DNA from: Larix kaempferi
Taxonomy: Eukaryota > Streptophyta > Pinopsida > Pinales > Pinaceae
NCBI GenBank assembly: GCA_027924585.1
Contig: BSBM01000779.1
Span: 16,288,001 to 16,352,000, forward strand
Length of the DNA: 64,000 nt
Reading direction: 5' to 3'
The notes beneath the pieces were generated by a model. It did not search any database and had not been told where the DNA came from. It saw only the letters and a list, made by a program, of their open reading frames with translations. Positions 45,493 to 56,377 of the stretch are shown piece after piece. Positions within the stretch are counted from its first letter, which is position 1. Every line of letters begins with the position of its first letter. Made by a program: the position numbers and the translations under genes.

Positions 45493-45548
45493 AGCGAGGC
45501 ATTCTCTTTCATACTAAGCTTGTCTCAGAAGTACCTGAACTTCGTCAC

Positions 45549-46277
45549 TTACAAAGGCTTTGTTAACACATATGCAATCTGCTCATCAGTAGCAATGTAC
45601 TGAAGTTTCACTATACCTTTCTGGACCATGTCTCGGATGAAGTGATACTTCATTTCAATGTGCTTCGACTTGTCATGAAATACTGGGTTTTCAGAAAGCT
45701 TGATGCAACTCTGATTGTCACACCTAATAATTGTAGGCTCAAAATTTTCACTGAACAACCCTACAAGTAGCTTTTTGAGCAACACTGCTTCTCGGCAGGA
45801 AACACTAGCAGCTATGTATTATGCTTCGATAGTGCTCTGGGCTACGGATCCCTGCTTCTTGCTGGACCAAGATATCTTAGTTGGTCCTAGGCTATAACAG
45901 TAGTCGGATGTGCTCTTACGGTCCACAATGCTTCCTCCCCAGTTTGAGTCTGTATAACCAAGTAACATGACTCCTCCGATGGAGGCATATATGAGTCCAT
46001 ATGAAATTGTACCTCGAAGGTACCTAAGCACATGCTTAGCAGTTGTCCTGTGTTTGTGTCTCGGATCAGACATAAATTGACTCAGAATGCTCATAGCATA
46101 ACATATATCAGGCCTCAAATGTATCAAGTACATTAGCGATCCTATAAGCTGTCTATACAAAGAGGGATCTACTGGATCTGATCCAGATCCTGACTCATGA
46201 AGTTTCCTCAAATTGGAAACCATCGGTGTAGTCATAGATTTGCAATATATCATGCCAAACCTGCGCAATATATCCAC
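45549..46277 (-). pseudogene. pol: TE-J RNase H
   Basis: RFGMIYCKSMTTPMVSNL, YRQLIGSLMYLIHLRPDICY, LLGYTDSNWGGSIVDRKSTS (catalytic Asp of the TDSNW block present), then a stop at 45816-45818 within the 'TxEAxYIA' motif, CDNQSCIKLSENPVFHDKSKH, and ATDEQIAYVLTKPL followed by a stop at 45546. In frame with RT and integrase. Confidence 0.95.
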
Positions 46278-46976
46278 ACTGTACTTCCCTTAAGATAGAA
46301 AAATTTCATCTTTTCTTTGTCATATCTCAAGGCCAAGAAAGTAGTGCATTGGACCTAAGTCTTTCATCTCGAACTCTGAGGTGAGCTCCCTCTTGCACCA
46401 AGCAATCAGATGTTCCTCTCCATTGAAAAACAAATCATCAACATACAGAACCAATATCAATGGTTGGTTCTTCACTACTTTGAAGTACAAATTTGGATCA
46501 GCTTCACTCTTAAAGAAACCCAATTTCTAAAGGTAGCTATCAATTCTGGAGTACCAAGCCGTGGGGGCTTGCTTAAGCCCATATAGATCTTTCATTAGCT
46601 TGAAAACATGGGACTCCTTCCCATGCACCACAAATCCTTCAGGTTGTTGAATATAAACCTCTTCCTCAACCTCACCATTAAGAAAGGTTGTCTTCACATC
46701 CATCTGGTGAAGTTTCCATCCTAGAACATATGCAAGTGAAATCATTGCTCGGAATGTGGTGTACCTTGCCACAGGGGCAAAGGTCTCATCATAATCAATG
46801 CCTTCTTTCTGAGATAAACCATTGGCAATGAATATGGCTTTATACTTCTCAATGCTACTATCTGCAACATGCTTTATCTTGTAACTCCATCTGGAAGTCA
46901 CAATGGACTTCCCATCAGGTTTGGGAACAACCTCCCAAACATCATTCTTCATTATAGAGTTGTACTCTTCTATCAT
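46278..46976 (-). pseudogene. pol: TE-J reverse transcriptase
   Basis: MIEEYNSIMKNDVWEVVPKP, GIDYDETFAPVARYTTFRAM, QMDVKTTFLNGEVEEEVYI, LMKDLYGLKQAPTAWY, a stop at 46524-46526, then the intact catalytic box YVDD at 46434-46445, FEMKDLGPMHYFLGLEI, and stops at about 46317 and 46290. The active-site residues of RT are preserved, although stops prevent expression. Confidence 0.95.
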
Positions 46977-47471
46977 TACATCTTTCCAAACTTGTTTCTT
47001 TGCAACTTCTTCATATGAGGATGGTTATGAATCACTGATGTCACTCATCAGTGCAACATACCCTGAATATTTGTCAGGTTGCTTGCACTCTCTATATGAG
47101 TCTGTTGGTGCTCCATGTTTCTCTTTATTTTGTAAGATGTATCGGCACCAAGCAGATCCTCTTTTAGCAGGAGTTTCATCAGGTGACCTCTCAACCAGTT
47201 CTACTGGTTCTTCATGGGCTAGCGAATCTGATGCATCTTTTGGTTTCTCCCTCTCTAACTCTGAAGGGGGAGAATCAGACTCGAGATCCTACATCTCTGA
47301 ATCACATTGAATCTCTTTCAATCTTTTGAAAGCAGCTTCCTCATGGAAGGTAACATCTCGGATGACTTCGATGTGTCTCTCACCAGATACATTTATTCGA
47401 TATGCTTTGGATGTCTCGTTATAACCCACAAAGGTGCCTTTATTTCTAGAAGGCTCCATCTTTGTTCTCTT
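46977..47471 (-). pseudogene. pol: TE-J integrase C-terminus and integrase-RT linker
   Basis: Continues in the same frame: KGTFVGYNETSKAYRINVSG near 47400, RDVTFHEEAAFKRLKEI near 47330, an acidic, proline-containing linker (SPPSELEREKP), and DSYRECKQPDKYSGYVALM near 47080. A stop at 47469-47471 separates it from the core; more stops lie near 47300 and 47025. Confidence 0.85.
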
Positions 47472-48332
47472 TTATTTCGGTACATGAATGTATACTGGAC
47501 TCCTAAATATCCTCAAGTGTGAGATGTTTGGATTCTCACCAGTAAACACTTCTTCTGGTGTCTTCTCATCTAGAATGGCATGTGGGCTTCTATTATGGAT
47601 GTACACAATTATATGGGTGGCTTCTGCCCATAATGAGGTAGACAAATCTTGATCATGCAGCATAGATTTTACAGCCTCACATATGGTTCTATTCTTTCTT
47701 TCGACAACCCCATTTTGTTGAGGGTTGTATGGTACTGTTAACTCTCTACATACTCCTGCATCACTACATAGCTCATTAAATGCATGTGAATCAAATTCAC
47801 CTCCATTATTAGACCTTAATGCACGAATGTGATTTTCTTTCTGATTTTCAACTAGGGCTTTAAACTCTTTAAATTTGCTAAGATTTTCACTTTTAGCCTT
47901 CATGAAATAAATCCATGACTTCCTAGAAAAATCATCTATGAAAAATACATAATATAAGAAGCCACCCAGGGAGGGGAATGACATGGGACCACATATATCA
48001 GAATGTATTAAATCTAAAATACCTTTAGATCTAGTAGAACTGCAAGAAAATATTTTCTTAACATTCTTCCCAAGTGCACAACCCCGACATACACTACCAT
48101 GCTCAAAATCAAATATGGGAATACCTTTTACCATATTTTGAAGTCATGTTAGCGATTTGCAGTGTAGGTGTCCAAGCCTTTGATGCCATAGCTCGCATGG
48201 ACTGATAGTGTGGTGAATCATAGCTTGAATGTACTTCTCAGGTACCTTGTAGAGTCCTCCCTCTAGAACTCCAATCACAGCAGCAGATTCTAGGCTTTTG
48301 TTCTTCAACCATAAAAGTGTTTTGTTATCCAT
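47472..48332 (-). pseudogene. pol: TE-J integrase core
   Basis: Pre-integrase LWHQRLGHLHCKSLT (H..H) and VCRGCALGKNVKK (C-x2-C intact). Core: DLIHSDICGPMSFPSLGG, FIDDFSRKSWIYFM, then RALRSNNGGEF, in which the second catalytic Asp is Asn (47808-47810, AAT for GAT), and YNPQQNGVVERKNRT with the Glu present. One stop (near 48142) precedes the core. SHLRIFRSPVYIHVPK closes it. Confidence 0.95.
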
Positions 48333-48341
48333 GAAGATAAC

Positions 48342-48660
48342 TCAGAAGCCTTTGTCTTCAAGAACCGAAACTGAGAGGAGGTTCTTCTTCAAGCCTGGAA
48401 CATATAGAATGTCCTCCACATCTAGAATATCACCGGTGCTTAGTTGAAATGAGGTGGATCCAACTCCTTGGATCAAATAAGTTGAGTTGTCCCCCAACTC
48501 TACCATGCATGTGAATTCTTTCTCTTTTAGATTGGTGATGGTACTCTTGTAACCAGTCATATGTTTGGATGCACCACTGTCAATCAACCATGTGTCTGCA
48601 TTTGTGATGACAAGTCCCAAAAGGGATGAGAGAAGATAATACTCCCTTCTTGTCTCATTT
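48342..48660 (-). pseudogene. pol: TE-J protease
   Basis: TWLIDSGASKHMTGYK near 48600-48550 keeps the D-S-G active site. VELGDNSTYLIQGVGS and ILYVPGLKKNLLSVSVLEDKGF follow, ending in a stop at 48339-48341. Same frame as gag and integrase. Confidence 0.95.
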
Positions 48661-49500
48661 TCTTCGGATGCATTCTTTTGAGTGATTTTATCTTCTATGG
48701 CGGTAGAAGCATGAAACTTTCCTTTCCGCTTTGCTCTACAATCTCTTGAGAAATGGCCTTTCTTGTTGCAATTGAAGCATATAGCTTTTGACTTGTCAAA
48801 TCCTTTATTGAAATCCTTCTTCTATGAATGAGATAACTTATTTTGGAAGAAGGGTTTCTTTCCTTTCTTCATTCTTGTCATGAGGGCAAGATTTTCTTCT
48901 TTGACGCACACTAAATTGCTCTGGATTCGCCTCTCCTCTTGGGGGCAGTCATGCCACAACCTTTTGAAGTTAGGTTGTACCTCTCAGCCATTTACCGTAT
49001 CCAAGAATGTCTCCCATGAGGATTGGATACCATCAATAGCGGTTTGGAGAAGATCATCTTCATCCACCACTACTCCAATATTAGCAAGCTGATCTCTTAC
49101 CCGAGAGATCTTGGAGAAGAAGGAGGCCATTGTCTCATCCGTCTCCATATTTAAGTTTCGAAGAATTTTCTTCAATGCCCTCTTTTGACTCGGGGCCTTC
49201 TTCTCATATAGATTAGTCAATGTATCATAACATTCTTTTTCGGTCTTCAACAGTGTGATCATGGGCATCAAGCTATCTTTTACTAAATCATAGATGATTT
49301 GTTTAGCCTTGGCTTGATTCTTCTTAAAGTTGATGTACATTGCATTAGATGTAGGCTCCTCCACCACAGTGGATAGATAGCCATCCAATTCATGTTACTC
49401 TAGGATGTTGAGAATCCTAGCCTTCCAAGTGTTGAAGTTTGAGGTGCCCTCAAGACGGTCTTCCGGTCGTACAGAGACTGATGCCACAGTCTTCAAATCT
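48661..49500 (-). pseudogene. gag: TE-J gag with CCHC zinc knuckle
   Basis: Copia UBN2-type gag. Entry LEGTSNFNTWKARILNILE near 49455-49400, a stop, then 49388-48984: YINFKKNQAKAKQIIYDLVK, CYDTLTNLYEKKAPSQKRAL, SFFSKISRVRDQLANIG and an IDGIQSSWETF block, ending at a stop near 48981. The zinc knuckle CFNCNKKGHFSRDC is intact at about 48737-48778. The start codon is unclear; an ATG near 49535 would give MPTRAYVDPEK. Confidence 0.85.
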
Positions 49501-49565
49501 TGTGCTAAACTTCTCAGGATCTACGTAGGCTCTAGTTGGCATGCAAAACTGAGCTCCTTCACGCC

Positions 49566-49581
49566 CTGAGCTTTGATACCA
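49566..49581 (-). other. TE-J primer binding site
   Basis: Minus strand TGGTATCAAAGCTCAG directly after the LTR end TTTCAACA; tRNA-Met type. Confidence 0.9.
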
Positions 49582-49847
49582 TGTTGAAATTTGGTTGAGC
49601 TTTGATCTTTAATTCTTTTAGATGCAGAGACTTGAAGCAATGAGACAATTCAATCCATCAAATTCATACACCCATAACACAAGATATACCCTGGGGAAAA
49701 ACCTCAAAAATATGAGAACAAAAACCCCAGCAATTATTCTCAGTAGAATATAATGGATAGCAGCGAATCCTTTCTTTTACAACATAGCAGATTGCTTTCA
49801 AAAGATAAGAGATCACCAAACTTCTTGGTGAAGATACAGAAGCAATT
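49582..49847 (-). repeat. TE-J 5' LTR, 3' part
   Basis: From the TE-K insertion site down to the LTR end ...CCAAATTTCAACA. It joins 59536-60784 once TE-K is removed. Confidence 0.85.
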
Positions 49848-50626
49848 GTTAACACACAAAAATTGTTCACTAGCTCATCTCCCTAGTCACATAACCCATT
49901 TGTCCACTTTTCCTACATTTTTTGCCTCCAAAACTCCAAAAAAACACAAATTGGTAACCAAATGGGAAAAATATCATTATTTCCCTCCTCAATTAATGAA
50001 AATCCTCCAAAAATGATAAAATCCCATAGAAAATGGTCAAAATCCCCCTAAAAAGGGAAAAAGTTAAAAAAAAAAAAGAGGGAAAACTCAAAATACCACT
50101 AGCCAATACTATTGATTGCCCATAACCATGGGTCAATACTCCACCACACAAAATCACTATAAAAAGGTGATGGAGGCCCCCCATTTCACATACATTCATA
50201 ATCACTCTTAATACCCTTATGCTGCCAAATTTCCTACAGCACTCTAGCCTACCCTTTCAAGATTTTGTGCCCATCTAGTTGAATCTTGGCCACCCATTGA
50301 GCATTTGGAGAAGAGCGAGGAACTCTGGAGACCCAACGGGCTACTCTTCATACTGCTGCAAGGGCCCCCATCACCTCATCTTCTGAGGTAACCATTACTG
50401 CAAACCCTTGTTTGCCATATAATATAAAAATAACACAAGTTTCATTCATGGGTTCATGTTGATCTATCATTTTATTGCAGTAGTTAAATTTATTTTATGT
50501 TTGTTATTTGCACATATCATTTGTTTATTATCTAGTTTTTATCCATTGTTATGAACTACTACTAAGGGTTCCTAAATCCTTAGTAGGTGCTCTTTAGCAC
50601 GAGTTGGTGTGAAAACACTAGCTACA
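49848..50626 (+). repeat. TE-K 5' LTR
   Basis: 779 bp, TGTTAACACACAAAAATTG to ...AAAACACTAGCTACA; nearly identical by eye to 58752-59535 apart from small indels in A-runs near 50065. Confidence 0.95.
50158..50166 (+). promoter_or_regulatory. Likely TATA box of the TE-K LTR
   Basis: TATAAAAAG within CACTATAAAAAGGTGATGG, conserved at 59066-59074. Confidence 0.65.
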
Positions 50627-50650
50627 GTTTTGGAGACTCCTTTGGGTTCA
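50627..50650 (+). other. TE-K primer binding site
   Basis: GTTTTGGAGACTCCTTTGGG follows the LTR. Tat-lineage elements often have TGGCGACTCCGCTGGGGA here (family knowledge), so this is probably a mutated version. Confidence 0.65.
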
Positions 50651-52185
50651 ATCTATGCAAATCTGTGGTTATTTGACCACCCTTACCCGTTTATTTTTCA
50701 TTTTATCTCGCTTGGTTTGTTTCATTTTTGGCAAATTTGTATATCTGAATCGTGATCCCTGCCACATCTCTCCATTTTGAGTCAGATCTATGCCCTACCT
50801 TCATTTTGCTAGAATTTTGAGGCCGGTTTTGTAACGAATATAGCGTTCATGCTATTAATCGGAAATATGACATACAATATGTCAAATCAAACCCCCAGAA
50901 ATTTCCGATCCAATGGCATTGCTCTGGTCGAGATCTGATTATCTTGCAAAACGATATCCTCTCTACAGTATTTCCGTCCGCGCGGAAAATTCCTGAAAAA
51001 GTGCAGATTTTAAACGAAGATATCTTTGCTTCATGGAATCGGTTTTGACTGATTTTTTTTTTCAGATCATGTTTTTTTCCAAGAAGAATTCAGATTTGTA
51101 TTCTGTTTTTTAAAATTCTGCATAAAACATTACAGAAAGTAGTCTAAGTTTCGCTACACCATTTTTTTTCTTCCAGCAATTAGTTTTTACATTTGAAAAA
51201 CAAAAAGTTAAAGTATTTATTTCAGCATTTACTATTTGGAAATATTGGGTTCACACCACTTGTGCACACACACTCTCCCCATAATTCAAGAGAGACTTAA
51301 AATTAACCATTTGGGTTAGGCATCCACCTTAACCCCCCTTGGGGAACAAAAAAACAATTATGTAGCTAGGTAGGACATTGGGGTTAGGCATCTAAATAAC
51401 ACCCACTTTGTCATTCACATTTGAGACATAGTTGTTGTCCATTAGGGATCCAAAATCCCTATTACCTATTGGTACGATTGACATTGATTTATCGGAGGGC
51501 CTCTCTCTTAGGAGGGCAAGTAGCAAGATTAGTTCAAGAAGTCTGAGTGGAATGTCGCACTCCATTATGTACTGAAGGACACCAACTCGATGTTCTCGTC
51601 GTGCATACTAGCGCCCATACCGAGTGTGCGATGACCAAAGAACTGAAGCTGCAGGACACCTTTCTGGACGTGCCATGAACGGGGTAGCTTAGTTTCCATT
51701 CTTTTAGGGTTCTTTTACCCGGAGTCCCTCTCAGTAGAGGGATATCCTTTATCCATTTGGTTCGACATTTCGTATTTTCTGACTGCGAATTTCATCACCC
51801 TGGAGGGGATACGATTTTTGTGAGCTTCCATATCTCTTAGATAGGTGTTTGCATGCTCCTATACCCCCATTGGATTAATGAGTCTACCTTTTTATTTCTA
51901 GGAGTGTTGCTTGTTGGTATTCTGACCATTTCATTGACCGCTCCGCTTGTTGTAGCGCGTTGTTGCAGCAAGTGTTTTGAGCATTGTTGTTGGCCTGAGT
52001 GCCATCTTTTTTTAGCTCTCATTTTGCACACACAGTTGCACTAGGATTTTTGAGCATTTTATTGACCACAACCCCTCAACACTTTTAAACCTGTCACCAT
52101 TGATTCATCGAGACACTCTCGTCGCCTACGGGGACTATCCCCGCAGCACGGTCCACTTGACCCAACTTGTCATAGACGCACATCA
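50651..52185 (+). other. TE-K long leader
   Basis: About 1.5 kb between the PBS and the first gag-like frame. No motif recognised. The direct repeat 'gggttaggcatc' (51316-51327 and 51381-51392) stands out. Confidence 0.5.
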
Positions 52186-54019
52186 TTGTTGTCGGATCTT
52201 CATCCCAGCGCCCCATATTTTACTTCTGATTCTGAGTCAGATTTACCCATATACACAGCTCTGTCTAGCCCCATGGTCGGTGTGAATCCAAACCCCTTTT
52301 ACGGCAGGATTTTTGGCGGTGGTCCCACCACTGGCCAATCTACCACTTTAGCATCCATCCTTGTTATGTTATCCACAAGACCCACACCTGGCATTCCAAT
52401 CACTACTTCCATACCCATCGGTAGTGGATCAGTCTCAACTAACATCCCTTTGGTCACCAACAGTACACTTGGGGGCACTGGCCCTTCTTACACGATCCCC
52501 CCGCCCTTAACCACTGGTCCCTCGATCCCCGTTATGACTCAAGCCATTTCTCCACCCCTCGGTGGAGGTGTCCCCACCATCGTCGTCGTGGATAGCACGC
52601 AAGACTCTGTGACCATGTCACATCCTTTCGCTAGTTTTCCATTCATGGCCAGTCTCAACCTCCCTGATCTGGCCCGATTAACCAACAATCCGATCCGACA
52701 TGACCCCATGCCTACCAAACTCCCTTCGGACATCCCAAAGTTTGAAGGGAAGCGTGGTGAGGACCCCTAAAACCATATCATGTCCTTCCACTTATGGTGT
52801 TCCTGCGACTCCATAGTGGATGACTAGATCCACTTGCGCCTTTTACAATGGACCCTCACTGGATCTACAGCCAAGTGGTATATTGAACAACCACATGGGA
52901 CGCACTCCACTTTTACATCCCTTGCTTCGACTTTCTTGCAGTTCTTCCAGTTACCTGTCCATTATAATGTTGGTGTTGAGATTTTACTATCTTGCAGACA
53001 GAACACAGCTACCCATCTCACTCACCATATTCATGAATGGCGTAGACGTCGTAGTTTGTGTAAGATCAAGCTAGACGACCGCATATTTTTATATTGGTTC
53101 TTGAAATCCCTCATACCAGTTATCACCAAGGATGTGGCATCTGAACGGCCCCAAATAGAAGAAGAAGCCATCCTCAAATCCCAACATTTTGACCTCATCT
53201 ATGCACAGTCGAGCTACCTCTACTCCATTTTACCTTATTCTCCTCGCGACGATTCCTCTAGGAAGGACACGCCAAGGGCATCCCATGTTGCCGACGAAAT
53301 TATCAGACACGTTGTGTCTCGTAACCAACCATATGTCCATATGCCCACTGCCACTACCCCAGCATATAACCCAACGCATAATGTTTCCATGAGTGGTCTC
53401 GGCCTTTCACGTGCCACAACCCATTCAGGAGCAACACCTTTGTATGTTCCCATGGCCCAAGCCCCTCATATACATGGACCTTCATGTCTGGCACATTACT
53501 ACAGTCACACACCGACATCATACCCCCCCTGCCGCATCTCATGCCTACTACCACCAACCGGATGTACTCGCACCCGCACAACCCCAACCCCCTCCAGCTT
53601 ATTACCCATCACAGGTTGTTGCAACACCTGCCCAACCGCAGAACCCCCCTACTCCCCAAGGAAAATTTTATTCCCAACAAAACCAACAGGAAAACCAACC
53701 TGCCCAATGGAACCAACAAGAAAAACAAAATATGGGACGAGGTCATAACCGAGGTAACAACCAACCTCCAGATAGAGGCGATCCGCCACCAAACTCCCCA
53801 AACAATAATGGTGCTGCACCATCTAACCAAAATCCTGATCGACCACCTCGACAAACAAAAAACCCCAACTTACGCACAAATCACCCATGCTCTATTTGCA
53901 GGGTATATGGTCATTACACGCACAAGTGTTCCCATTTGGAGCGAGCTCATCAACTTTGGACTGACGACGCCCAACAGCAAGGACATGTTACACCTCCAGC
54001 ACCACCTAACCCCCCGTAA
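52186..54019 (+). pseudogene. gag: TE-K gag remnant, Pro-rich with CCHC
   Basis: Frame from 52186 (MLSDLHPSAPYFTSDSESDL) with a Ser/Thr/Pro/Gly-rich N-terminus of about 160 residues, then DIPKFEGKRGEDP at 52730 and stops. The capsid block from 52834 contains RLLQWTLTGSTAKWYIEQ, FLQFFQLPVHYN and LDDRIFLYWFLKSLIPVI, matching gypsy gag. A Pro/Gln-rich tail (53580-53870) carries a frame change and ends in a CCHC knuckle CSICRVYGHYTHKC at 53888-53929. Stops near 52768 and 52826 show decay. Confidence 0.85.
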
Positions 54020-54524
54020 CCCAACACACAACCTATGGTGTTGCAGAAACTCCCTACCTACGCAAGGGGTAGTAGCCCCCCAACCTTTAGCTCCCCCTCA
54101 AGGGGCTGCGGCACCACAACGGCAAGTTACTTACGCTGCTCCTGTTAGTCAACCCATTGACTCAGGCACTCAACACCTTTTAATTATGTCTTCTTCCGAT
54201 ATCCACCTTCAAACGCACCGTAACCAATATGGTTCAACCACTGAGACTATTCCTGTGGACAAGGCCACTAACACGACTCCCATAGATCAATCGTTACGTC
54301 TACCCCCACCACCGCTATAGGGGGGCCCTAAAGCTCATCGCTTTCCTCTGCGTCGCATCAACAACAACCCCAATTCTCGTGCTTCCCTTAACTATAATAT
54401 TGTGGATGACTTAGCCCAGTCCCCTGCTGCTATGTCAACGCTTGAATTTTTAAAGAACTACCCAACGCAATGAAAAACATTGTTGTCTGCCATAGGTGCG
54501 ATAGATCCTTCTGACTCATGAAAG
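54020..54524 (+). other. TE-K gag-protease linker
   Basis: Pro/Ala-rich in the frame of 54060-54320 (APPQGAAAPQ, VTYAAPVSQP); stops and frame changes. No domain recognised. Confidence 0.55.
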
Positions 54525-55166
54525 ATGGCATTCGACTTAGACCAATCTGAGCCACGTATTCCTTCCACATTAGCATTTCAAGTCTCTGTGTCTATCTGGA
54601 ATCTTGTTATCCATCGATGCATCATCGATGAGGGTGCCTCTACATGCGTTATGTCTACATTCTTGTGGCTGAAACTCGAATCCCCCACTCTACATCCGTC
54701 CACAACTGCCTGACGATCTTATGATGGTCGTTCATCTTAGCCACAAGGCCTTTTGGCTAATGTTCCAGTCCAATTATGTGGAAAAACTATCCTGATAGAC
54801 ATCGAAGTCGTCAACGCACAACTCGACTATAACCTGCTCCTAGGACGAAGTTACATGTACACCATGAAAGTTGTTGCTTCATCGGTTTTTCGCATTATGA
54901 TGTTCCCCCACGAGGGATGGGTTGTAAAAATCGACCAAGCAACTTACTATAACCCGAATGCACCCGCTACACCAGAGAATGTTCTCCCCATGGTTGAACA
55001 ACTTGTTTTTGGTGTGCCCACCTCTTTAGTTTCCACTGTTGTCCCTGGACTTTATACAGAGACTCCAATGGTCTCCACTTTTCATTCCTTACCACCATCT
55101 CCGCTAGCCGTTGAGATATCTGACTTGTGCACCATTTCGTCAAATCAATCGATCCTTACCCCGTAA
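54525..55166 (+). pseudogene. pol: TE-K aspartic protease
   Basis: Retropepsin-like domain: HRCIIDEGASTCVMSTFLW at about 54610-54670, with D-E-G-A in place of the usual D-S/T-G-A. A stop near 54711 follows, then LLANVPVQLCGKTILIDIEV and AQLDYNLLLGRSYMYTMKVV (54750-54870) and a FPHEGWVVKIDQ block. This fits the protease of Tat-type gypsy elements. The normal next domain, RT, is absent. Confidence 0.8.
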
Positions 55167-55498
55167 CCACCACTGTTTCCTCAACCGCCATCGGTACCTA
55201 GCCACGTTGGAGCCACACCAACCCATACAATCATGTTCTTGTTCCCACCATATGGGGTAATAAGTATGACCGTCATGGCCATGCTGAATCTCCCACGGAT
55301 GACATTAGGAATTCCCATATGGTATTTACCTGCCCCCAATCCCGCTCTGACGCCACAATTTATCCTTCAACCGGTCCAACCAATCACCACCTCCAATCAT
55401 CCACCTCACGGTGTGGCGGCAGGATCCTCCTCCAATGCCGCCCCTCAGTCATCCAAGAACATTGAGGGTAGGGCCACGCAAAATCATACTGCACCACA

Positions 55499-56377
55499 TG
55501 AAACTAAACCCGTGAACCTTCCCCTCCATTCCGCGCACCTCCTAAGTGTTCTTTGTGCGATGATTTGGGCCATGCCACCCATAATTGTCCACAATTGCCA
55601 AACCTTTAAGAACACATGAATACATTGGATGATGACCCCAATATTCCAGTTGTCGAACTGGAAACCACCCCCAAATCGCATAACAAATCATTGCAAACCA
55701 ACCACTCCTGTGCCATATGAAAAGTCTACAGCCACTATTCCCATCATTGTCCTGACTAACTTGAGTATCAATTGGTTCTCCATGAAATGAATCAGTATTC
55801 TTTAGAATCATCCATTACTACCATCGAGGAGATTCACCCACCCGAATCCTCCTCATCGGCCGAGGTTAACGCCATTTACATGGTTTCCACTAGTGACCCC
55901 TCTATCATGTCGTCCCCTTTAACTGATCCCTCCGAACCACCTGTTCAACCTTTTCAAATCGACGAGAAAATCACATGTCCACAGCATGGGGGTAGGCCCA
56001 AAACCTTTCCTACTCATTATCATCGTCATTCTCGTCAGTGATACTGGGGACATCCACCCCGCAAGGGGAATCCCCCATCAGCATTTCATCACTTCAGTAT
56101 GCCACCACATCCCACAGCCTCATGGTACAACCCCCCGTCAGTAGTTGGTCGATGCCTTGTTGATCCCTCTTTGAGACAGCATCCGCACCACATTGACACC
56201 TCTGAGTTAGGGGGAATAATAGATTACCTCGACCCTAGGATAGGGGGCATGCTCAAAAATTTTGAACCTTCCCCATCACATCTATATCAGCATGTCAATG
56301 ATCCCATTTCTCAACCCAACACATATGTGATCCACAATCACAAACCCCATGCACATAGCATGGGGGCAGGTCATTAA
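55499..56377 (+). pseudogene. TE-K downstream frame with two further zinc knuckles
   Basis: One degenerate frame. It holds a complete CCHC knuckle CSLCDDLGHATHNC (55547-55588), an acidic block (LDDDPNIPVVELE), then a second knuckle at 55709-55750 in which the second Cys codon is TGA and the rest (KVYSHYSHHC) is intact. A Ser/Pro-rich part (55772-56041) and a His/Pro-rich part (56099-56377, ending HSMGAGH) follow. The second knuckle and its NHSC entry resemble the gag knuckle (NHPC), suggesting duplication. Function unknown. Confidence 0.65.

Noticed and set aside
52186-52770. A host Pro/Ser-rich secreted or cell-wall protein.
   Set aside because: It is followed by a gypsy capsid block and a zinc knuckle between two matching LTRs, so it is the N-terminal part of the TE-K gag.
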